64,000 nt of DNA. It comes from JAJVID01 sp035714085 (lineage in GTDB: Bacteria > Acidobacteriota > Blastocatellia > RBC074). Made by a program: the position numbers and the translations under genes. The notes beneath the pieces were generated by a model, which had not been told where the DNA came from, ran no database searches, and saw nothing but the letters and a program-made list of their open reading frames with translations. The stretch lies in NCBI GenBank assembly GCA_035714085.1, contig DASTMP010000284.1, positions 1 through 64,000 of the forward strand, given 5' to 3'. Positions 43,507 through 52,058 of this stretch are shown here, in pieces. How positions within the stretch are numbered: position 1 is the first letter of the stretch; each line of letters starts with the position of its first letter.

Positions 43507-44640
43507 TCACACATCTGATCGCGGTCGAGAACGGCGGAACATCCGGCACATTAGCTCGGGGCCTATGGCGCTGGTCATGAGGCGTTCTTTGCTGTCACCG
43601 AGTAAACGTTGTGTCCAGTTGACGAAACCGCCGTCAGCAAGAGCAAACACCTCGCCGCGATCGTTCTTCGCTTTGATGTGAAAACATGGACCTTCGTAAT
43701 ACCCGAGCCCGGTCAGACGACGTAGATTAAAACTCAAACGGACCCCATTGCGCTCCTCGCGCAATGGGGCGCATACCTGCCGATCGAGCAAATCCAGTTG
43801 TAATATCAGATGCTTCGGTAAATCGAATTGCGCCAGATCCTGCAAAGGTTCAGCGACTGACCCGGGCCAGGAGCCTGAGCGCTTTTCCAGCAATCGCTCC
43901 GAACTTTCAGGGTCGCGCGCGCGCACGGAAGCTCTAATTTCATCCCTGCTAATTCTGAACGCGGCGCAGAGATGCGCGACAACGCGCGTATCGGAAAGTT
44001 CGACCTCAACATCATCGAACCCGAAGTCCATTGCCGCCAGTCTCGCTAAAAGCGACAGATAAGACCCGATATGTTCTCGTAGGGCGGCGGTCTCGAATGA
44101 AAAAGAGCCGGTGTCGCGCGCCGCGCTCACCAGACTGAACAACTTGAAATGAGCCGTAAAACCCGCCTTCTTTGGCGCAGGAAACCTGACTACACGCTGG
44201 CTGGCGCATAGTCGCATGGTCTCTTTTCTGCCTGCGAAATCTTTGCGGCGGCGGGCGCACTCAAGCGCCAATCCAATGGTCGGATCAGAGGCGCACTCAA
44301 AGGCCCTGATTGCGCTTAAGACATTCCCTTGATCCAACCCGGTGAGCGCCGCAATCGCCCCCAGCGGCGCCAGAGGCGACAACTCCACCGCTTCGAATTG
44401 TGGCGCAGCGCTGTAACTAACACGTTCCACTTCGTTCAATAGCCGCCCGTCCAATTCACAGGCTTGAGTGACTGCGTTGGGATGAGTCAGATGAGATGAT
44501 TCAATCTTGCCGACTCGCCTCTTTAACACAGTCAGCAATAAGGAATGGAGCTCTGCCCCTGACAGTTTTTCAGAAAGGAGGTCTACCAAATCGGCCATTC
44601 CCAGGTCTCTGATAATTCGCTGCGCTATTTGTTCGCTCAT
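43507..44640 (-). CDS. HisRS-like (class II synthetase core) protein, possibly HisZ-type
   Basis: The ATG at 44640 follows TGGAGATT; the frame extends to 44721. Of 377 residues, the C-terminal part has GLGYYEGPCFHIKAKNDRGE, ADGGFVNWTQRLLGDS and SAIGPELMCRMFR. These parallel the motif-3 end of histidyl-tRNA synthetase and HisZ (R-G-L-x-Y-Y-T-G-x-x-F, GGRYD, GxxxG). The middle has LARLAAMDFGFDDVEVELSDTRVVAHL, like the synthetase's aspartate-containing strand. Motif 2 arginines and the anticodon-binding domain are not apparent, so it is unlikely to charge tRNA. True hisS is at 60323-61642. Function unknown; the assignment to this fold is by pattern only. Confidence 0.45.
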   Translation of the reverse strand: MSEQIAQRIIRDLGMADLVDLLSEKLSGAELHSLLLTVLKRRVGKIESSHLTHPNAVTQACELDGRLLNEVERVSYSAAPQFEAVELSPLAPLGAIAALTGLDQGNVLSAIRAFECASDPTIGLALECARRRKDFAGRKETMRLCASQRVVRFPAPKKAGFTAHFKLFSLVSAARDTGSFSFETAALREHIGSYLSLLARLAAMDFGFDDVEVELSDTRVVAHLCAAFRISRDEIRASVRARDPESSERLLEKRSGSWPGSVAEPLQDLAQFDLPKHLILQLDLLDRQVCAPLREERNGVRLSFNLRRLTGLGYYEGPCFHIKAKNDRGEVFALADGGFVNWTQRLLGDSKERLMTSAIGPELMCRMFRRSRPRSDV

Positions 44641-44925
44641 AATCTCCAGTATATCCGTTGTTGTCGCCGACGCGCCTGAACTATCCACACCTCGCCGAAC
44701 TTTCGGGCGGACACCCGACATCGGGGCGCTACGACGGATTCAGATGGCCTCGATGTTGACGTTCTGAATTTACGCGACATCATCTCTACTGGCTTGTTGA
44801 TTTCTGCAACTGTTTTGTTTACGATCTTGATCCCTTCCCCCAGTCAGCCTAAACTGTTTGACATGAATAGACTTTCTGTAATGATCCATTGCACCCCTGG
44901 CTGCAAAGGAGGAGGCAAAAAAAAT

Positions 44926-45888
44926 ATGAACGCTAATGAAATCAAGAGACTGCGACCATTTGCCGTGGTTTGCAGTTTGGCGCTGTTATTGGCGGCGTCA
45001 ACAGTTTTCGGACAACAATCGACACCACCCGCCAAAAACACTGTAAAACCGACCGTAAACATACAATCCATTCCGAACGGCGCGAAGGTCAGGTTTAAAG
45101 GCGTCGTCATTACCCGCGACGCCGATACATTTACGCTGCGCGACCGGAATCGTACGGATTATCAGGTCCTCTTGACTGGCGAGACGAGCGTCAAGACTTA
45201 TGGGGGCCTACTTCGCTTAGGCGTCGGCAAGAAATACCCCGTCACTGACCTCATACGAGGACTGATCGTGGAGGTAGAGGGACGCGGCAATTCGCAAGGC
45301 CAACTCGTAGCCGACAAAGTCAGGTTCAATGAATCGGACATGCGAGCCGCGATTACGACCGACTCGCGCGTCAATCCGGTCGAGGAGAATCAGGAGCGCC
45401 TGTCCGGACAGATGGATGAGTTGGCCACCATCGCCGCCGAGGCCAGAAACGAAGTGCGCGTGGCGAATGAACGCATCTCATCTCTGGACGATTACGACGT
45501 GCAGGAAACCGCCACGGTGAACTTCAGATTGAACAGCGCGGTTCTCTCGCCCGAGGCCAGGCAAAAACTCGACACCCTGGCGCAAAAAGCGCTCAGCGCC
45601 AAGTGGTATATGATCGAGGTCGGCGGGTATGCCGACTCGACCGGCAACGAAGCCAGAAACTTCGCGCTCAGCCGGCAGCGCGCCGAAGCAGTGATTCAAT
45701 ACCTGGCGGTCACTCACAAAATTCCTGTACGCCGCTTCGTCACGCCGATGGGTTATGGCGAGACGGCGGCGGTGGCGGATAACAAGACCTCAACGGGACG
45801 CGCGCAAAATCGTCGAGTGGAAGTTAAGGTGCTACTCAATCGCGGCATGAGTCAAGGCTCGTCAACGCCCTCCGCCGCTAAGCAGTGA
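44926..45888 (+). CDS. OmpA-family protein with N-terminal OB-like domain
   Basis: ATG 44926 sits behind AAAGGAGGAGG. The signal peptide FAVVCSLALLLAASTVFGQQ gives a 320-residue envelope protein. Residues about 60-140 form a beta domain (KVRFKGVVITRDADTFTLRD, VEVEGRGNSQGQLVADKVRF) resembling DUF5666-type OB folds. Residues 155-190 look coiled-coil (QERLSGQMDELATIAAEARN). Residues 200-310 are the OmpA peptidoglycan-binding domain (TVNFRLNSAVLSPEARQKLD, GGYADSTGNEARNFALSRQR, GYGETAAVADN, AQNRRVEVKVL). It probably tethers the outer layer to peptidoglycan. Convergent with tolC. Confidence 0.9.
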   Translation: MNANEIKRLRPFAVVCSLALLLAASTVFGQQSTPPAKNTVKPTVNIQSIPNGAKVRFKGVVITRDADTFTLRDRNRTDYQVLLTGETSVKTYGGLLRLGVGKKYPVTDLIRGLIVEVEGRGNSQGQLVADKVRFNESDMRAAITTDSRVNPVEENQERLSGQMDELATIAAEARNEVRVANERISSLDDYDVQETATVNFRLNSAVLSPEARQKLDTLAQKALSAKWYMIEVGGYADSTGNEARNFALSRQRAEAVIQYLAVTHKIPVRRFVTPMGYGETAAVADNKTSTGRAQNRRVEVKVLLNRGMSQGSSTPSAAKQ

Positions 45889-45899
45889 TCGAAACTTGA

Positions 45900-46122
45900 A
45901 GTTAGAAGATCGAGGATCGAAAGTAGAGGATCGAAGATCGCGTCATCCATTCTATCCTTGATCTCCAATCCCGGCGTTGGTCGTCATTTCGGCCATCGGA
46001 CAGAAAAATGGGGGACGGAAAAATAACATCTATTTTTCCGTCCCCCATTTTTTCTATCGGCGGCTTTCGGTAGCCGAAACGACGATCTTCGATCCTCTAT
46101 CCTCGATCTTCGATCCTCCGCG
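45900..46122. repeat. Nested inverted repeats between convergent ompA-like and tolC genes
   Basis: Outer: GAGGATCG/CGATCCTC tandem words on both flanks. Inner: a perfect 22-bp hairpin, 46004-46025 with 46031-46052 (core GGGGGACGGAAAAATA), loop 5 bases, T-rich at its outer end. It may double as a bidirectional terminator. Confidence 0.9.
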
Positions 46123-47976
46123 CTATTTGATCGTCACGGGCGTATCCTGTTTCAGCTCGATGCTGTTGCTAGAGAGCGTCGTCGCTATGACGCGCTGCAG
46201 ATTGGAGATGGCGATGTTGTAATCGGCCTGCGCCTGCAGAGTGCTGAGCTGAGCCACCGAGAGCTGGTTCTGGCGGTCCAGGACGAAGAAGGTGCTCTGT
46301 AGACCCGCCTGGAACTTCTTCTCCTCGCCTTCGAGCTGCAGCCGGGCGTACCGCTCCGCCGCCTGCGCCGCGTCAATGCGCATCTTCGCCGTCTCGACCG
46401 CCTGCACGGCGTTTCGGACATCGACCTCGATATTCTGCATCGTCTGGCGCATCTGCAGGTCTAGCTGTCGTTCCGTCTCGAGCGCCTTGCCCAGGTTGGC
46501 CTTCGCGGTTCGATTGCGAAGCGGCAGGCTGAACGCAACTCCGACGCTCCAGGTGCGGAATTCGTTCCTGAAAAGGTTGCTGAGCGCCGTGCCATAGCCA
46601 CCGATAAATTGGTTGGTTATTTGCGACGTCTGAGTGAAAGGCACGGCCGGGTCGAAGGGGAACGTGTTAACCGTCGGAATGAAATTGCCTGCCGCATCCC
46701 TTCCCACCATGAGTTCGTTGCATACAAGGCCGCTGTTTGGGTCACCAGCGACTCTCAATACTGGGGTGGTCGAGCAGTTGGGCGCCGTACCGGTGGTAAC
46801 AGCAGGCGTCCCACCTAATCCATTAGTGGAGTAATTGGCAATAAGGTCAATCTGTGGCTTTGCTTGATTGCGGAAGAAATCAATGCCGATCTTATTGATC
46901 TCTTTGTTCAGATTCTGTTGCCTGATCTCAGGGCGATTCTCTTGCGCGAGCTTGATGGCGTCATCGACCGGAATCGAGGTTGCTTTGATTTCGAACGGGT
47001 CAACCGGCTCAATGACCGATGACCATAGCTCATCGGTCTGGCCGCCGGCGGTCAGATTCTTGAGCGCATTCTCCGCCTGTCCCACAGAATTTATCGCCTG
47101 AAAGACCGATACTCGGCGCGATTCGAGCGAGGTCGCGGCGGAGACGACTTCAATCGGCGCGAGCGTGCCGACTTCGACCTGGCGCTTGGTGTTATTGAGG
47201 AGAGTCTCGGCCACCCCGACCGACTCCCGTTGAACTTTCTCGTTCCTGATCGCCAGCGACAGGGTCCAGTAAGCCTGCTCCACCTGAGAGATGATCTGGA
47301 TCACCATCTGTCGGAACTGGGCGTCGTTCAGGTCCAGGGTCTTCTTGGCGACTTTGATCTGATAGCGCGTCTCGTCAATCCCGAAGCCCTTGAACATCGG
47401 CTGGGTAAGCCGGAATGTCAGCGACGGCGAGTATAGCGTGCTCAGGTTACTCGTGTTCGAAACCGAACGGTTATTGTTGAAATTGGCGCTAACAATGCTG
47501 CCCCAGCGCTCGAAATTCTTAGACATGCCGAAATTGTATGTGAGCGATTGGTTGCTGATGGCGTTAGCGTCGGTGCCTGAAAAGCGTTGCGCGTTCGGAC
47601 TGGAGGCCCTGTTGTAGAGGATGGTCGAGGTAGTCATTGGGTCGTAGAACCCCTGCGTCGCGATCAGGCCGTATTGCGTCATACGCACCCTCTCCCTCTC
47701 GAGCTCGATATCAACGTTCTTTTCGAGCGCGGCCAGGATGGCGTCTTTCCGCGTCCATCTCACAATCTTGCCCGGCGCCAGACCGGAAGTGCGTTCCGGG
47801 ATCGGGCGCGAGACGATGTCTTGAGTTTGTATCGTAGAGGTCGGCGTCGCCTGTGTATCTTGCGCTGCGGCGGGCATCGAGATTAAAGATGCGAAAAAGA
47901 CAGCGCAGAACACGGTTAAACAAGGGGGCAGGCTAATAAATTCGCGGGCGACGGCCCGCAGCCGATTAATAATCAT
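46123..47976 (-). CDS. TolC-family outer-membrane efflux protein
   Basis: A 617-residue OEP/TolC channel. The signal peptide is followed by VRWTRKDAILAALEKNVDIEL. Two tandem repeats of the alpha-helical barrel can be seen: QVEQAYWTLSLAIRNEKVQR and LNNTKRQVEVGTLAPIEVVS in the first, then ALETERQLDLQMRQTMQNIE and EKKFQAGLQSTFFVLDRQNQ in the second. Between them are aromatic strand segments (LTYNFGMSKNFERWGS, LIANYSTNGLGG). The ATG has GGAG at seven bases. No inner-membrane pump or adaptor gene is adjacent, so it is an unpaired export duct that may serve pumps elsewhere. Confidence 0.92.
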   Translation of the reverse strand: MIINRLRAVAREFISLPPCLTVFCAVFFASLISMPAAAQDTQATPTSTIQTQDIVSRPIPERTSGLAPGKIVRWTRKDAILAALEKNVDIELERERVRMTQYGLIATQGFYDPMTTSTILYNRASSPNAQRFSGTDANAISNQSLTYNFGMSKNFERWGSIVSANFNNNRSVSNTSNLSTLYSPSLTFRLTQPMFKGFGIDETRYQIKVAKKTLDLNDAQFRQMVIQIISQVEQAYWTLSLAIRNEKVQRESVGVAETLLNNTKRQVEVGTLAPIEVVSAATSLESRRVSVFQAINSVGQAENALKNLTAGGQTDELWSSVIEPVDPFEIKATSIPVDDAIKLAQENRPEIRQQNLNKEINKIGIDFFRNQAKPQIDLIANYSTNGLGGTPAVTTGTAPNCSTTPVLRVAGDPNSGLVCNELMVGRDAAGNFIPTVNTFPFDPAVPFTQTSQITNQFIGGYGTALSNLFRNEFRTWSVGVAFSLPLRNRTAKANLGKALETERQLDLQMRQTMQNIEVDVRNAVQAVETAKMRIDAAQAAERYARLQLEGEEKKFQAGLQSTFFVLDRQNQLSVAQLSTLQAQADYNIAISNLQRVIATTLSSNSIELKQDTPVTIK

Positions 47977-48084
47977 CTCTCTTCTCCATGTTAAAACCGC
48001 TTACAGAAAACTGATTCGGGTTAAGTTGACTTACGTCAGCCTTTACGCGGCCAAGACAGTAAGAGTTGCAAGAAACTTGGAAGC

Positions 48085-48152
48085 GGTGGTTAGTGGTTAG
48101 TGGCTGGTTCATTAATTACCAGCCACTAGCCACCAACCACTAATCACTAATT
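48085..48152. repeat. Inverted tandem-word repeat, GTGGTTA heptads
   Basis: GGTGGTTAGTGGTTAGTGGC is answered by AGCCACTAGCCACCAACCAC and TAATCACTAAT. It reaches the argJ stop codon. Confidence 0.9.
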
Positions 48153-49366
48153 CACGACCGATAATCCGCGTTAATATGAACGTAATTTTCGGTCAAATCG
48201 CACGTCCATTCGGTGATTTCGGCTTCACCCTGACGCATGTCGAAGGTGATGGTCACTTCGTCACGTTTCAGGATTTCGAGAGCGCGCGCTTCGCTGAACG
48301 GCAATCCCATCCCGCGTCGCGCAACGGCAAGGTCGCCAAGTTTAATCTCGATTTTTGAAGGATCGAACTTCACGCCGCTGCGCCCGGCCGCGGCCAGAAT
48401 CCGCCCCCAATTCGCGTCGGCGCCGGCGATGGCGGTCTTGACCAGCAAGCTGGCGCCGATGGTCGCGGCGATTATTGCGGCGTCGCGCTCGTTGGGGGCG
48501 CGACGGACGCGAATCGTGATCAGCTTGCGGGCGCCTTCACCGTCGCGCGCCACCTGAATCGCGAGGTCGCGGCAAACTTCGGTCAGAGTCTCTGCGAACA
48601 GCTCGAAATCCGCGCCTTCAGGTTTTGCGATCGACTCGTTCTCGGCCGCGCCGTTGGCCAACACGGCCAACATATCATTGGTCGAAGTGTCGCCGTCCAC
48701 AGAGACGCGGTTGAAACTCCGATCGACCGCGCGCTTCAAAGCAGTGTTCAGCGCCGCTTTGCCGATCGCCGCGTCCGTCGTGACGAAGGAGAGCAGCGTG
48801 GCCATATTCGGATTAATCATCCCCGAACCTTTGGCGACGCCGGCGATCTTCACTACCCTGTCGCCGAGTTTGACGCTTCTGACAGAGCGCTTCGGCTTCG
48901 TGTCGGTGGTCATCATCGCTTCGGCGACTTGAAAACCGGACTCGCGCGAGAGCCGCCCGGTGGCTTCACGCACGCCGCTCGCGATCTTGTCCATGTCCAA
49001 CTTAACGCCGATCACGCCCGTCGAGGCGACCAACACTTCGCGATCGTCGCAGTTGAAATATTCCGCGACCATTCGGGCGGTCGCGCGAGCGTCATTCAAT
49101 CCCGGATCGCCAGTGCAGGCGTTCGCCCCGCCAGAATTGACGACGATCGCGTGATGGGTCTTGAACCGCAGATGCTCTCGGGAAACCAGCACGGGCGCAG
49201 CCTGTACGAGGTTTTGCGTGAAGACGGCGGCGGCGACCGCCGGGCGCACCGAGAAAATTATCGCCAGATCGTCTCCGGCCTTTTTCAAACCACATCGGGC
49301 CGTGCCCGCCAGAAAGCCTTTCGGCGCCGTGACCGAAAGCCGCTCCGAAGTTTTCCTCTCACCCAT
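48152..49366 (-). CDS. argJ: Glutamate N-acetyltransferase/ornithine acetyltransferase
   Basis: ArgJ transfers acetyl from N-acetylornithine to glutamate (and in bifunctional forms uses acetyl-CoA). The family's self-cleavage site appears as NPNMATLLSFVTTD, with Thr as the new N-terminal nucleophile of the beta chain. Other hallmarks are VVNSGGANACTG, VLVASTGVIG, SVDGDTSTNDM, DGEGARKLITI, GADANWGRILAAAGR and the C-terminal LTENYVHINADYRS. 404 residues, family length. It lies at the end of the arginine gene run. A repeat follows its stop directly. Confidence 0.96.
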   Translation of the reverse strand: MGERKTSERLSVTAPKGFLAGTARCGLKKAGDDLAIIFSVRPAVAAAVFTQNLVQAAPVLVSREHLRFKTHHAIVVNSGGANACTGDPGLNDARATARMVAEYFNCDDREVLVASTGVIGVKLDMDKIASGVREATGRLSRESGFQVAEAMMTTDTKPKRSVRSVKLGDRVVKIAGVAKGSGMINPNMATLLSFVTTDAAIGKAALNTALKRAVDRSFNRVSVDGDTSTNDMLAVLANGAAENESIAKPEGADFELFAETLTEVCRDLAIQVARDGEGARKLITIRVRRAPNERDAAIIAATIGASLLVKTAIAGADANWGRILAAAGRSGVKFDPSKIEIKLGDLAVARRGMGLPFSEARALEILKRDEVTITFDMRQGEAEITEWTCDLTENYVHINADYRS

Positions 49367-49700
49367 CTTTACCTGAAACGAAGCTTACAGTCATTGATTA
49401 ACCGCCGGCCTCGTTTTCCCTTCTCCTTAGAAGATCATCCACAAAGCCACACAAAGAATCACGAAGATCAAATCAACCCCTGGTGTCTCTTCGTGTAGCT
49501 TTGTGGATGAGATCTTCATTGTTTTCTTTCCAAATCGCGTGCCATTCGGTCGCGGCGCTTCAATTGATCGAATAATTCGACTTAGCTCCGGCGCCTATAC
49601 GCCACAGGCCCACAGATCGATCCTCGATTGTTCGATTTTGGAAATTGAGTGTCCAGAATCGGGAATCAAGCGCAAAGTCGCTACCGCTCGCGGTACTGAC
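49367..49700. other. Spacer with repeat, no gene
   Basis: 49430-49518 is an inverted repeat. The rest (49519-49700) shows no convincing coding or structural signal. Confidence 0.5.
49430..49518. repeat. Inverted tandem-word repeat, CACAAAG words
   Basis: GAAGATCATCCACAAAGCCA with CACAAAG and CACGAAGA words is answered by TCTTCGTGTAGCTTTGTGGA and TGAGATCTTC. Lies between argJ and the GNAT gene. Confidence 0.85.
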
Positions 49701-50231
49701 TCACCTGTTCGAGGCATCAAGTTTAACGATCGGGATGTTTACTTGACTGACATCGAAAGGTTCCGGTTGCGCGCCTTCGACCAGATCGTAAACCATCGCC
49801 ACCTCATCGCAGCAATTAAATTTGTGGCAATTGATGCAATCCATCCAGGTCTTGCGCGGCATCGATTCGTGAGGAACCACGCGGAATCCGAGTTTGGCGA
49901 AGAAATCGACGACGTAAGTAAACGCGTATACTTGCACCAGCCCGTGCTGTCGCGCCTCGTCGATGTTGGCCTCGACCAGCGCGCGCCCTAGCCCACGGCG
50001 TCCAGCGTTCTCGTCAACAGCGAGCGAACGCACTTCGGCCATATCCCCCCAGGTGAAATGCAGCGCGGAACAGCCGAGCACATGATCGCCTTCCGCCGCC
50101 ACGTAAAAATCCCGGATGTTCTCGTAGATGCTGAGCAAGGTGCGCGGCAGCATCTGCTCCTCTTTAGCGTATTTGTTGATGAGCGCGTGAATCTGAATCG
50201 CGTCTTTCGTTCTGGCTTTGCGTATCTCCAT
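49701..50231 (-). CDS. GNAT acetyltransferase resembling short-form ArgA (N-acetylglutamate synthase)
   Basis: A 176-residue GNAT protein, start MEIRKARTKDAIQIHALINK. The acetyl-CoA loop is VDENAGRRGLGRALVEA. FAKLGFRVVPHESMPRKTWM and DCINCHKFNCCDEVAMVYDL match the C-terminal Cys-containing motif of the short ArgA proteins, such as the one known from mycobacteria. It lies between argD and argJ, so production of N-acetylglutamate for arginine synthesis fits well. ArgJ may make it partly redundant, feeding the cycle when acetylated intermediates run low. No amino-acid-kinase domain is present, unlike E. coli ArgA. Confidence 0.8.
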   Translation of the reverse strand: MEIRKARTKDAIQIHALINKYAKEEQMLPRTLLSIYENIRDFYVAAEGDHVLGCSALHFTWGDMAEVRSLAVDENAGRRGLGRALVEANIDEARQHGLVQVYAFTYVVDFFAKLGFRVVPHESMPRKTWMDCINCHKFNCCDEVAMVYDLVEGAQPEPFDVSQVNIPIVKLDASNR

Positions 50232-50246
50232 CTTATTCAAAAGAAA

Positions 50247-50320
50247 ACAGACGGGATTTACAGGATTATCACAGGATTGTCATAAGAACCCTATCCTGAA
50301 AAATCCTGTCAATCCTGTCG
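50247..50320. repeat. Inverted repeat of ACAGGATTT words (copy 2)
   Basis: ACGGGATTTACAGGATTATC and ACAGGATTG words are answered by ATCCTG words in GAAAAATCCTGTCAATCCTG. It overlaps the last codons and the stop of argD. Confidence 0.85.
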
Positions 50321-51574
50321 CTGCCGGTTTGATTCTTCGACAATAACTTCTTCCAGGTTGGCCAGCATCTCTTTGATCTCCGGTTTGCGGATGATGTAAG
50401 GCGGCAGGAAGCGCAGCACGGTGTCGTGCGTGCAGTTCATCAAGAAGCCGCGCTCCATCATTTTCGCCACAACGCCTTTGCCGTTGAACGTCAGTTCGGC
50501 GGCGACCATCAATCCGAGCCCGCGCGTCTCTTTGATCAAACCGGGCTGGCGGCGCTGCAACCGGCGAAGTTGTTTTCTGAAGTAATTGCCGACCTCCGTC
50601 ACGCGCTGGAGCAGATTCTCTTCTTCAAGCATCCGCATAAATTCGAGGCTCAGCCGGCAGGCGAGCGGTCCGCCGCCGAAAGTCGTCCCGTGGTCTCCGG
50701 CCTTCAGCCCGTCGACGGCTTTCTCGGCGACGATGAAGGCGCCAAGCGGAACGCCCAATCCAAGCGGCTTCGCCACGCAAAGAACGTCGGGTTTGATCGA
50801 AGTGTTTTCGAAGGCGAAGATCTTGCCGGTGCGCCCCAGACCGCATTGCACTTCGTCGAGTATCAGCAGCGCGTCGACGCGGTCGCAAGCCTCGCGCACG
50901 CCCTTCAGAAAATCGTCGTCGATCGGACGGACGCCCGATTCGCCCTGGATCGTCTCGATAATGACGGCGGCGGTCTTCTCGTTGATCGCCTCGCGCCCGA
51001 AATCGTTCGCGCTGTTGTTCGGATCGATGAAGCTGACGCCCGGGATCAGCGGTTCGAACGGCTTGCGGTACTTCTCTTGCTCGGTGATCGAGAGCGCGCC
51101 CATGGTCCGGCCATGAAACGAATTGACGAGCGCGACGAATTCGGTCTTGCCTTCGCGCCCCTGCCGGCGCTGCCACGCTCGCGCCAGCTTCAACGCGCCC
51201 TCGTTCGCCTCCGCGCCGGTGTTGCAGAAGAAGACGCGCGACAGCCCCGATGCCCTCACGAGGCGCTCTGCGAGCTGCCCTTGATACGGATGATAATAAA
51301 GGTTCGATGTGTGCAGCAGGTTCGCCTGATCGCGCAACGTTCTTCGCACTCGCGGGTGATCGTATCCCAGAACATTGACGCCGATGCCCGCGATGAAATC
51401 GAGATAACTCTTGCCCTTGTCGTCGTAGAGCGTCGAACCTTTCCCGCGCGCTAACATGACTGGACCGCGAGCGTAAGTCTGCATCAAGTACTGCGCTTCG
51501 AGTTGTTGGACCTGTTCGAGAGCAGGCGATTCCGTCCTGACCTCATCAATTTTCGCTTCCGCTTCCGCGTACAT
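50309..51574 (-). CDS. argD: Acetylornithine/succinylornithine-type aminotransferase
   Basis: A class III PLP aminotransferase of 421 residues converting N-acetylglutamate semialdehyde to N-acetylornithine. Motifs: DFIAGIGVNVLGYDHPRV, FFCNTGAEANEGALKLAR, NSFHGRTMGALSIT, the PLP-contacting LLILDEVQCGLGRTGK and CVAKPLGLGVPLGAFIV with the Schiff-base Lys. HDTVLRFLPPYII near the end is typical for ArgD. It overlaps the upstream gamma-glutamylcyclotransferase-like gene by 29 bases. Its final R-Q-D and stop are encoded by an ACAGGATT repeat, suggesting the original C-terminus was altered. Confidence 0.94.
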   Translation of the reverse strand: MYAEAEAKIDEVRTESPALEQVQQLEAQYLMQTYARGPVMLARGKGSTLYDDKGKSYLDFIAGIGVNVLGYDHPRVRRTLRDQANLLHTSNLYYHPYQGQLAERLVRASGLSRVFFCNTGAEANEGALKLARAWQRRQGREGKTEFVALVNSFHGRTMGALSITEQEKYRKPFEPLIPGVSFIDPNNSANDFGREAINEKTAAVIIETIQGESGVRPIDDDFLKGVREACDRVDALLILDEVQCGLGRTGKIFAFENTSIKPDVLCVAKPLGLGVPLGAFIVAEKAVDGLKAGDHGTTFGGGPLACRLSLEFMRMLEEENLLQRVTEVGNYFRKQLRRLQRRQPGLIKETRGLGLMVAAELTFNGKGVVAKMMERGFLMNCTHDTVLRFLPPYIIRKPEIKEMLANLEEVIVEESNRQRQD

Positions 51575-52004
51575 CTTTTTTAGGACTCCTTCTTAGACTT
51601 TTTAGCTTTCGATGCCATAAATAATCTCCGCTTCTGATCAGTTCATCCGATGAAACGTGCCAATTATAAACGTAAATCCAACACACGAGTTTTGAATCGT
51701 CTTTAAGCGTGACCTTGCACTTGCGGCGCACAAAGAGGCTCGATTCGGGGTATCGCGCATCGAAGCCTTCATAGGCGTCCATCGCCGCGAGCGTCAGGTC
51801 GTCATCGGGCAGTTGAAATACTTCGCCCTTGATTTCTGTATCGCAATCCAAATCGAGGACGGCGCCCGGATAGGCATCCAGATCATAAAGCCGTCCTGGC
51901 GTGGAGCCCCTCCCCATATAACGCATCTTTTTCATAAGATGCGCCAATCTCGGAGGGGCCATCCTCGGTCGCAACGTGCCGTAGACGAATAAATACTCAG
52001 ACAT
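51546..52004 (-). CDS. Gamma-glutamylcyclotransferase-fold protein
   Basis: Start at MSEYLFVYGTLRP (ATG 52004). The YGTL motif binds the gamma-glutamyl group. RLYDLDAYPGAVL, GEVFQLPDD and AAMDAYEGFDARYPESSLFV supply the conserved catalytic glutamate (in DAYEG) and barrel strands. Total 152 residues. The family includes cyclotransferases acting on gamma-glutamyl amines or peptides, and the exact substrate cannot be read from sequence. The basic tail LKSLRRSPKKDVRGSGSEN runs into the start of argD. Lying inside an arg run, it might act on a glutamyl metabolite, but this may be chance. Confidence 0.85.
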   Translation of the reverse strand: MSEYLFVYGTLRPRMAPPRLAHLMKKMRYMGRGSTPGRLYDLDAYPGAVLDLDCDTEIKGEVFQLPDDDLTLAAMDAYEGFDARYPESSLFVRRKCKVTLKDDSKLVCWIYVYNWHVSSDELIRSGDYLWHRKLKSLRRSPKKDVRGSGSEN

Positions 52005-52058
52005 ATCCTTGTGATTACGCGCGCGGGGAAGCTGACCCACACACTTTTGAAAAACTGT

